Assembly (NCBI GenBank): GCA_020853075.1
Contig: JADYZS010000057.1
Coordinates: forward strand, 1 to 5,152
DNA length: 5,152 nt
From: Anaerolineae bacterium
GTDB taxonomy: Bacteria > Chloroflexota > Anaerolineae > JADYZS01
Direction of reading: 5' to 3'
Part shown: in pieces, positions 1-4,015 of the stretch
How the letters are laid out: the number at the start of each line of letters is the position of its first letter
Position numbering within the stretch: position 1 is the first letter of the stretch
Notes under the pieces: model-generated
Told to the model about the DNA's origin: nothing
Databases searched by the model: none
The model's input: the letters and a program-made list of their open reading frames with translations, nothing else
Program-made: the position numbers and the translations under genes

Positions 1-1
1 A

Positions 2-679
2 TTGCGGGCCACCCGTATTCCCAGCCTATTTTTCAGCGACCTGTTGCCCGCGATAGATACGCTGGCCGAACTGAAAGTCACGCTCTATTGCTTCTGGCTC
101 AGTGGGCGGCGGCCCAGCACCCCCCCCTACGTGCGCTGGTCAGAACTGCGAGGAGACGATGGCCTGCTGGCAGGTTTGGCCGAGCCGGAGCGAAGTGCTG
201 AGGAAGCACTGCGAGACGGTTTGGAGCGCGCGGTAGCACGCGGGACACTCATCCACGTCGTGACGCAGAAGGGCGAGGAGGCTGAGGACTGGTATTTCCT
301 CAACACGGAGAGCGGGCGTGCCGCTGTGGAGAAATTGCGCCTCGGCGATTGGAGCGATCTGGCCGAAGCCGCGCCCGCGACGGTGCGGCTGGCAGTAGAG
401 CGACCCAACATCTTCATTCTTTACGAGCAGAATATCGGCCTCTTGCAGCCGATGATCGCCGAAGAATTGCGGGAGGCCGAGAGACAGTATCCCGCGACCT
501 GGATTGAGGAAGCGTTCGGTGAGGCTGTGAGGCTCAACAAGCGCAACTGGCGCTACGTGCGCGCCATCCTGGAACGTTGGGCAACCGAGGGAAAAAGCGA
601 TGGAGAGCGTGGGGAAGGTTCTGCAGCGGATCGGCGGCGCTACGCCTCCGGCAAATACGCTGACCTCATTGAGCACTGA
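2..679 (+). CDS. DnaD-domain replication initiation/primosome protein (probably 5' partial)
   Basis: About 225 residues are visible. The N-terminal part (residues 6-115) looks like a DnaD-type winged-helix domain, with IPSLFFSDLLP followed by an amphipathic LAELKVTLYCFWL helix. Residues 136-199 match the DnaD C-terminal (DnaB_2) domain: FILYEQNIGLLQP with Y141 and I145-G146, then a helix ending NWRYVRAILERW with W183, Y185 and W193. DnaD proteins bind and remodel DNA and help recruit the helicase loader during replication initiation or restart, and the next gene is a loader-type ATPase, which fits. The C-terminus RRYASGKYADLIEH resembles what I recall as a conserved tail of Chloroflexota DnaD proteins. 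The frame can open with TTG at position 2, but the reading begins inside what looks like conserved sequence with no visible ribosome site, so the true start is probably upstream. Phage origin is possible, but no phage gene is seen nearby. Confidence 0.87.
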   Translation: MRATRIPSLFFSDLLPAIDTLAELKVTLYCFWLSGRRPSTPPYVRWSELRGDDGLLAGLAEPERSAEEALRDGLERAVARGTLIHVVTQKGEEAEDWYFLNTESGRAAVEKLRLGDWSDLAEAAPATVRLAVERPNIFILYEQNIGLLQPMIAEELREAERQYPATWIEEAFGEAVRLNKRNWRYVRAILERWATEGKSDGERGEGSAADRRRYASGKYADLIEH

Positions 680-691
680 TTCATCACGATC

Positions 692-704
692 AGGAGAAGG
701 GGGG
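692..704 (+). promoter_or_regulatory. Purine-rich ribosome binding site for the double-AAA+ ATPase
   Basis: The purine tract AGGAGAAGGGGGG sits between the DnaD stop codon (677-679) and the GTG at 711. It supports that GTG over the upstream ATG at 600, which would overlap the DnaD gene by 80 bp. The AGGAG core is 14 bases from the GTG, rather far, while the GAAGG part is at normal distance, so the call is reasonable but not certain. Confidence 0.5.
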
Positions 705-710
705 CCGAAG

Positions 711-2042
711 GTGGAGAACGTGTGCCCCATCTGCAAGGGCAAAGGGTTCCTGATACGGGACGTGCCTGTGGGCCACCCTGATTTTGGCGTTCCTATCCCC
801 TGCCCCCACTTAGAGGCCGAACAGCAAGCGCGGCGCATCGCCGAACTGCGCAGCATCAGCAACCTGGCCCATCTGGGCCACATGACCTTTGAGAGTTTCC
901 AACCGGAGGCACACGGGTTGACGCCGGAGCAGCGCCGTAACCTGCGCTTGAACCTTGAGAAAGTGCGCCGTTTCGCCCAGGAACCGAAAGGTTGGCTCGT
1001 GATCTTGGGGGGCTACGGCGTCGGCAAAACACACCTGGCCGCCGCGGTTGCCAACCTGCGCGTAGAGAGAGGTGAACCGGCCCTCTTCGTCGTGGTGCCG
1101 GACCTGTTGGATCATCTCCGCGCCACCTTCGGCCCAGAGAGTTCTGCTTCTTACGATGAACGGTTTGAGATGATACGCACCGCGCCGCTCCTTATCCTGG
1201 ACGATCTCGGCACCGAGAGCGCAACGTCCTGGGCCAAAGAGAAACTCTACCAACTTCTCAACTATCGCTACATCGCGCGCCTTCCTACCGTCGTCACCTC
1301 CAACAGCAAACTAGAGGAGATAGATGCGCGGTTGCGCTCGCGCCTGGTGGACCCTGACCTGGCGGTCATCTGCCGCATTACCGCACCTGATTACCGCAGC
1401 AGCGGGAATGAGCGACCCCAGGCTGACCTGAATACCCTTTCGCTGCACTCTGGCGAGACTTTTGAGACCTTCAACCTGCGGCGGGATGAGTTTCTGCCGA
1501 CGAGCGAGGCAGATAGCCTGCGCAAAGCCTTTGAGACCGCGCGGCAATTTGCCGAGAACCCGGAGGGATGGCTCGTCTTCAGCGGGACCTACGGCTGCGG
1601 CAAGACGCACCTGGCCGCGTCTATCGCCAACTATCGGCAGCGAGAGAAGGGGGAAACAGGCCTCTTCGTGGTCGTCCCTGATTTGCTGGATCATCTGCGC
1701 GCGGCGTTCAGCCCACAAAGCCCGGTTTCATACGATAAACGGTTTGACGAAGTGCGCACCGCGCCGCTCCTGATCTTGGACGATCTGGGCACCGAGAGCG
1801 CGACCCCGTGGGCCAAAGAGAAACTGTTCCAACTTCTCAACTACCGCTACGCCGCGCGGCTCCCCACCGTCATCACCACCTCGTCCACCATTGATGATAT
1901 TGAGCCTCGCTTGCGCACACGCATGTTGGACACGACCCGTTGCCGCGTCGTCGCCATCCTTGCGCCCCCGTATCGCGGCGGCGCGCGGCGTATGGCGAGC
2001 GAGGGAAAGGCGGCGAAGGCCAGTCGCAGTAAGAACCCTTAG
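711..2042 (+). CDS. DnaC/DnaI-like helicase-loader ATPase with two tandem AAA+ domains
   Basis: With the GTG start at 711 the product has 443 residues. An N-terminal CPIC (C5, C8) plus CPH (C31, H33) looks like a zinc-binding finger. Two DnaC/IstB-type AAA+ modules follow. Module 1 has Walker A GGYGVGKT (100-107), Walker B LLILDD (D164-D165), sensor-1 TSN (N198) and RLRSR (R207, R211). Module 2 has Walker A GTYGCGKT (292-299), Walker B D357-D358 and RLRTR (R400, R404), but Ser391 replaces the sensor-1 Asn. Each module opens with a TFExF segment. Known loaders of this family have one AAA+ module and about 250-330 residues, so this protein is a duplication. The family loads the replicative helicase on DNA, and the DnaD-domain gene 31 bp upstream supports that role. 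An ATG at 600 with GAGGG upstream would add 37 residues, but they are an out-of-frame reading of the DnaD tail. IS21 IstB is unlikely because no transposase is present. Confidence 0.88.
   Translation: MENVCPICKGKGFLIRDVPVGHPDFGVPIPCPHLEAEQQARRIAELRSISNLAHLGHMTFESFQPEAHGLTPEQRRNLRLNLEKVRRFAQEPKGWLVILGGYGVGKTHLAAAVANLRVERGEPALFVVVPDLLDHLRATFGPESSASYDERFEMIRTAPLLILDDLGTESATSWAKEKLYQLLNYRYIARLPTVVTSNSKLEEIDARLRSRLVDPDLAVICRITAPDYRSSGNERPQADLNTLSLHSGETFETFNLRRDEFLPTSEADSLRKAFETARQFAENPEGWLVFSGTYGCGKTHLAASIANYRQREKGETGLFVVVPDLLDHLRAAFSPQSPVSYDKRFDEVRTAPLLILDDLGTESATPWAKEKLFQLLNYRYAARLPTVITTSSTIDDIEPRLRTRMLDTTRCRVVAILAPPYRGGARRMASEGKAAKASRSKNP
882..1403 (+). repeat. AAA+ module, copy 1 of an internal duplication
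   Basis: This is the first of two homologous modules inside the ATPase gene, running from TFESF through the RLRSR motif to APDYR. It aligns with 1455-1976 at an offset of 573 at the module start, 576 at Walker A and 579 from the LFVVVPDLLDHLRA segment onward, so there are two in-frame one-codon indels. Copy 1 keeps all expected AAA+ motifs. The core at 1176-1271 differs from 1755-1850 at about 10 of 96 bases by hand count. Confidence 0.85.
1455..1976 (+). repeat. AAA+ module, copy 2 of an internal duplication
   Basis: This is the second module, from TFETF to APPYR. Walker A, Walker B and the paired arginines are intact. The sensor-1 position reads TTSST where copy 1 reads TSNSK, so Ser replaces Asn, and it has no Cys/His cluster of its own. 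Outside the Walker B to sensor-1 core the DNA has diverged much more than inside it, which suggests either strong constraint or local gene conversion between the copies. Confidence 0.85.
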
Positions 2043-2052
2043 TCTATGCGGA

Positions 2053-2090
2053 CGCGAAAACGTACTGGGGGAACCGTTTTCTTCTTCGCG
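2053..2090 (+). terminator. Possible weak terminator hairpin after the replication operon
   Basis: AAAACG (2057-2062) pairs with CGTTTT (2075-2080) around a 12-base loop. The T/C-rich CTTCTT follows, and an outer CGCGA/TCGCG pairing (2053-2057 with 2086-2090) competes with the first or extends it. It lies just after the ATPase stop, where a terminator would be expected. The stem is short and AT-rich and the T tract is interrupted, so this is tentative. Confidence 0.25.
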
Positions 2091-2123
2091 ACGTCTAAAG
2101 ATAGGTCTTGAAGGCTACGATGG

Positions 2124-2405
2124 ATGGAAATTCAAGTCGATCCCCATACCCTGGAACGCGCCGAAGAACGTGGAACCAGCGAAGAAGAAATCAAAGATGT
2201 TGTCAACAACGGCTTCCCAATTCCGGTAAAGCGTGGTCGCTTGGGCAAGGCTCAAGTATATGATTTCAAGCAGAGACGGCACGACAAAGAGTATGAGCAG
2301 AAAAGAGTAGAAGTGATCTATGTCCTAGAAGGAGATACTGCCGTCACTGTGACAGTCTATGTGTTCTATGGTAAATGGGAGAGTGGAAATGCAAATCCAG
2401 TATGA
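2124..2405 (+). CDS. DUF4258 family small protein, putative toxin-like partner
   Basis: This is a 93-residue protein. It carries the features I recognise for DUF4258: an N-terminal His (H8) followed by ERAEERG and a short helix (EEEIKDVV), then NNGFPI, and a C-terminal beta-strand block KRVEVIYVLEG and VTVTVYVFYGKWE. DUF4258 has been regarded as toxin-like because of its size and its small partner genes, but its biochemical activity is not established and cannot be read from this sequence. The ATG at 2124 has only a weak AAGG at 2111-2114 upstream. The gene overlaps the following DUF2283 gene by 17 bp, which implies coupled translation. Local GC is about 46%, well below the flanking genes, suggesting separate acquisition. 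The family call is firm; the function is unknown. Confidence 0.82.
   Translation: MEIQVDPHTLERAEERGTSEEEIKDVVNNGFPIPVKRGRLGKAQVYDFKQRRHDKEYEQKRVEVIYVLEGDTAVTVTVYVFYGKWESGNANPV
2377..2381 (+). promoter_or_regulatory. Ribosome binding site of the DUF2283 gene
   Basis: GGGAG lies within the end of the DUF4258 gene, 7 bases before the ATG at 2389. It decides the DUF2283 start against the in-frame ATGs at 2359 and 2368, which lack a comparable site. Confidence 0.6.
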
Positions 2406-2607
2406 CACCAAAACGGACCTGCTTTACATTCGTTTGGATGATCAAAAGCAGGCAGTGATAAACAAGCGACTCTCCGAGGATATCGTGTTGGATATTGGCG
2501 AGGGAGACAAAATAGTAGGTATTGAGATTCTTGACGCATCCGAGCACCTCAATCTTGAGAGGCTGTTGCCTGTGAAGTATAAGGTTGCATCGGAAGTAGC
2601 CGCATAA
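2389..2607 (+). CDS. DUF2283 family small protein, putative antitoxin-like partner
   Basis: The 72-residue product matches DUF2283: an N-terminal YDTKTDLLYIRL strand pair, then VLDIGEGDKIVGIEILDAS, which is the family's hallmark 'D-hydrophobic-D...G-x-IVGIEIL-x-AS' segment. The C-terminal 20 residues are helical or charged. The ATG at 2389 is preferred over the in-frame ATGs at 2359 and 2368 because GGGAG (2377-2381) lies 7 bases before it and the family begins near this Met. The start lies inside the DUF4258 gene (17-bp overlap), so the two proteins are probably made in linked amounts. No DNA-binding domain is visible, so autoregulation of the classic antitoxin type is not evident. The function is unknown; the antitoxin role is inferred only from the pairing. 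Confidence 0.84.
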   Translation: MQIQYDTKTDLLYIRLDDQKQAVINKRLSEDIVLDIGEGDKIVGIEILDASEHLNLERLLPVKYKVASEVAA

Positions 2608-2669
2608 AAAGCGGCCTTAAGCAGTGCCATCGCTATATGTACATAGGGTCATTTCATTCTCGCGCAGGT

Positions 2670-2685
2670 GAGCCACGAATGGCTC
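2670..2685. repeat. Perfect 6-bp hairpin with a CGAA tetraloop
   Basis: GAGCCA (2670-2675), CGAA, TGGCTC (2680-2685). This is a perfect stem-loop inside the larger inverted-repeat element. No T tract follows it, so it is not a terminator. Confidence 0.5.
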
Positions 2686-2703
2686 CGTCGGGCAACGAAG
2701 ATT

Positions 2704-2733
2704 GTAGGGACGGGCCTGCGTGCCCGCCCCTAC
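2704..2733. repeat. GTAGGG...CCCTAC intergenic palindrome (REP/MITE-type)
   Basis: The left arm GTAGGGACGGGC (2704-2715) and right arm GCCCGCCCCTAC (2722-2733) pair over 12 positions with one mismatch around the 6-base loop CTGCGT. From memory, near-identical GTAGGGGCGGGC-type palindromes are common between genes in Chloroflexota and some other environmental bacteria. That is recall, not a search result. Confidence 0.65.
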
Positions 2734-2794
2734 GGCGCAACAAACCCTGCGCTCAAACCGAAAATGAAAAGGCCCTAATATGTACATACGCTGT

Positions 2795-2823
2795 TTGGTT
2801 GCGCCTATCGCGTGTGGTATAAT
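2795..2823 (+). promoter_or_regulatory. Sigma70-type promoter with extended -10 for the SH3 protein gene
   Basis: TTGGTT (2795-2800) is separated by 17 bases from a perfect TATAAT (2818-2823). TGG directly precedes the -10, giving an extended -10 (TGn). Transcription would begin near 2830, leaving a leader of about 50 bases. The -35 matches consensus only in TTG. It begins right after the inverted-repeat element. Confidence 0.6.
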
Positions 2824-2867
2824 CGCGGTGCCCGCGTCGCGGGGCCGACGCTCACATCCTAGCCTTT

Positions 2868-2874
2868 GAGGTGA
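2868..2874 (+). promoter_or_regulatory. Strong ribosome binding site of the SH3 protein gene
   Basis: GAGGTGA ends 4 bases before the ATG at 2879. This close match to the anti-Shine-Dalgarno sequence fixes the start. Confidence 0.7.
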
Positions 2875-2878
2875 TCTC

Positions 2879-3892
2879 ATGCGACGTGCGTGGTTGGTTC
2901 TGGCTGTCGTGGCCCTGATGGGCCTCGCCACAGGCGTTGCCTGTTCCATCGGACAGCAGGTAGCCCGTGGCCCTACCCGCACCCCCACCCGTACTCCCAA
3001 ACCTACCTTCACCCCGACACCTTTAGAGACTGCAACGCCCGTGACGTTGCCCACCGCAACACCAGTGACGAAGGTTGGTCTGCAACCGACGAATACCCCG
3101 GCTGTCGCGCCAACGGCTGCACTTCCTCCTTCTCCCAGCCCAACGCTACCGCCACCGACGAACACCCTGCCGCCGCCAACGGCAACGCCTCTTCCCAAAC
3201 CGATGGTGGTCATCAATAGTGATCGTGTCAATCTGCGCGCGGGGCCCGGAACCGTCTATGCCGTCGTCGGCCAGGCAACGCGCGGCACCCGTCTGGAGGT
3301 GCAGGGACGTAACCCAGATGGCGACTGGTGGCAGGTTTGTTGTATCAACAACCAGCCCGCTTGGATTACCGATAGCCTGGTGGCACGCGAAGGTGACTTC
3401 GGTGGCGTGCAAGTCGCGGCCAACATCCCGCCGACGCCAACGCGACGCCCAACACCGCGGCCTACTGCGACACCGATCCCCCAACCGACGGCTCCCCCCG
3501 CGCCTCAATACCCATTCCAGTTGCTCCGGGGTGTGGAGAAGTGCAGCCCCAACCAGGGTATCACCTACTTTGACGGCTTTGTACGCTACAAGAGCAACGC
3601 GCTCAGGAACGGAGTTTGCGTACACATCGCGGTCTACGGGCCACGCAACACCAAGTGCTCCGGATGCGATGGCGTGGGTAACGGCAACTGGAGTTTTGCC
3701 CCCTTCGGCGGCCAACCGGCACCCAGAGGCACCACCGTGGAGATTTTCGTTGTCTCGTGCCCGGCCAACCTGCCCGCTGGCGGGCAGACCGAAGGAACGG
3801 GCTTCGGCGACCTGACACCCAGGTCCGACAAATGGGTCTATACCGTCGGCGACAGTGTGGAGTGTCACGGCGTTACCTTCGTGGGCGATTAG
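2879..3892 (+). CDS. Exported, probable lipoprotein with SH3b domain and Thr-Pro-rich linkers
   Basis: A 337-residue secreted protein. MRR plus a hydrophobic stretch ends at GVAC (C22), a near-lipobox that suggests lipid anchoring; ordinary signal-peptidase cleavage is the alternative. Residues 31-108 are a Thr/Pro-rich spacer (TPTRTPTRTPKPTFTPTP and similar). Residues 109-171 form a bacterial SH3 domain, with VNLRAGPGTVYAVVG, GDWWQV and PAWITDSLV all typical; such domains often bind cell wall or other surface polymers. A second Pro-rich spacer covers 183-210. Residues 211-337 are a separate domain with six cysteines (221, 247, 260, 263, 294, 329), probably a beta-sandwich with disulfides, which I cannot assign to a named family. 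Similar signal-spacer-SH3-spacer designs are frequent in Chloroflexota. The gene has its own promoter and a strong ribosome site and appears monocistronic. Its ligand is unknown. Confidence 0.85.
   Translation: MRRAWLVLAVVALMGLATGVACSIGQQVARGPTRTPTRTPKPTFTPTPLETATPVTLPTATPVTKVGLQPTNTPAVAPTAALPPSPSPTLPPPTNTLPPPTATPLPKPMVVINSDRVNLRAGPGTVYAVVGQATRGTRLEVQGRNPDGDWWQVCCINNQPAWITDSLVAREGDFGGVQVAANIPPTPTRRPTPRPTATPIPQPTAPPAPQYPFQLLRGVEKCSPNQGITYFDGFVRYKSNALRNGVCVHIAVYGPRNTKCSGCDGVGNGNWSFAPFGGQPAPRGTTVEIFVVSCPANLPAGGQTEGTGFGDLTPRSDKWVYTVGDSVECHGVTFVGD
2969..3202 (+). repeat. Low-complexity Thr-Pro-rich coding repeat (linker 1)
   Basis: C-rich ACN-CCN codon repeats encode about 78 residues of Thr/Pro/Ala spacer between the signal sequence and the SH3 domain. 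Such spacers are extended and often glycosylated. The repetitive DNA also opens long spurious frames on the opposite strand (Gly-Val repeats), which are not genes. Confidence 0.75.
3425..3508 (+). repeat. Low-complexity Pro-rich coding repeat (linker 2)
   Basis: About 28 residues (PPTPTRRPTPRPTATP and onward) separate the SH3 domain from the cysteine-rich C-terminal domain. They have the same composition as linker 1, with more Arg. Confidence 0.7.
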
Positions 3893-3934
3893 AGCGGCAG
3901 CCGGGTTATTATGCCCACTTCCGACGTAGCCTTA

Positions 3935-3946
3935 CGACACGTGTCG
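3935..3946. promoter_or_regulatory. Perfect 12-bp palindrome, possible operator
   Basis: CGACACGTGTCG is a perfect palindrome in the 123-bp gap before the glycosidase gene. Its position suits a dimeric regulator site for that gene, but no convincing promoter is seen beside it and no regulator is encoded in the window, so its role is only a suggestion. Confidence 0.25.
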
Positions 3947-3982
3947 CAGATTTAGATAGCGAATAGATCGCCACTCTCTCCC

Positions 3983-4008
3983 AGGGCCGGGCCGGCAGGC
4001 TCGGCCCT
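3983..4008 (+). terminator. GC-rich hairpin between the SH3 protein and glycosidase genes
   Basis: AGGGCCGGGCC (3983-3993) pairs with GGCTCGGCCCT (3998-4008) over 11 positions, one of them a G-T wobble, around the tetraloop GGCA. It lies 90 bp after the SH3 protein stop and would be a strong terminator stem, but it is followed by CTGATTT rather than a proper T run. It ends 7 bases before the next ATG, so it could instead act in the leader of the glycosidase mRNA. Confidence 0.5.
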
Positions 4009-4015
4009 CTGATTT

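Larger units (their letters stand above)
2631..2793. repeat. Nested inverted-repeat element (MITE-like or structured RNA), non-coding
   Basis: This region fills most of the 271-bp gap between the DUF2283 gene and the SH3 protein gene. The palindrome TATGTACATA occurs at 2636-2645 and 2779-2788. Inside them the left arm (GGG, then TTTCATTCTCG, then GCGCAGG) is matched by the reverse complement of the right arm (GGG, TTTCATTTTCG, GCGCAGG) with short insertions. The central part holds two further hairpins, at 2670-2685 and 2704-2733. The whole can be drawn as one outer stem with two inner stem-loops. No convincing protein is encoded in it. It could be a miniature mobile element, a REP-like repeat or a structured RNA; the copy number in the genome is unknown. 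Confidence 0.55.

Noticed and set aside
600..710. Upstream ATG (600) start for the loader ATPase, with GAGGG at 587-591.
   Set aside because: It would overlap the DnaD gene by 80 bp, and the extra 37 residues are an out-of-frame reading of the conserved DnaD tail. The GTG at 711 lies just before the Cys/His cluster with its own purine tract.
140..883. Long minus-strand open frame (247 codons) opposite the DnaD and ATPase genes.
   Set aside because: It runs antisense to two genes with clear family motifs. The translation has no recognisable domain and is a typical artefact of GC-rich DNA.
2599..2615. GCCGC/GCGGC hairpin over the DUF2283 stop codon, considered as a terminator.
   Set aside because: The stem is only 5 bp with an A-rich loop, and CTTAAG rather than a T tract follows.
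2637..2822. Small + strand open frame (61 codons) across the inverted-repeat element.
   Set aside because: Its composition is dictated by the palindromes, no ribosome site precedes it, and it runs through the promoter of the next gene.
2617..3231. Minus-strand open frame with Gly-Val repeats.
   Set aside because: The repeats are the reverse reading of the Thr-Pro linker codons of the SH3 protein, and the rest crosses the non-coding inverted-repeat element and promoter.
3146..3868. Minus-strand open frame (240 codons) opposite the SH3 protein gene.
   Set aside because: It is fully antisense to a gene with a signal sequence, SH3 motifs, promoter and ribosome site, and no domain is visible in it.
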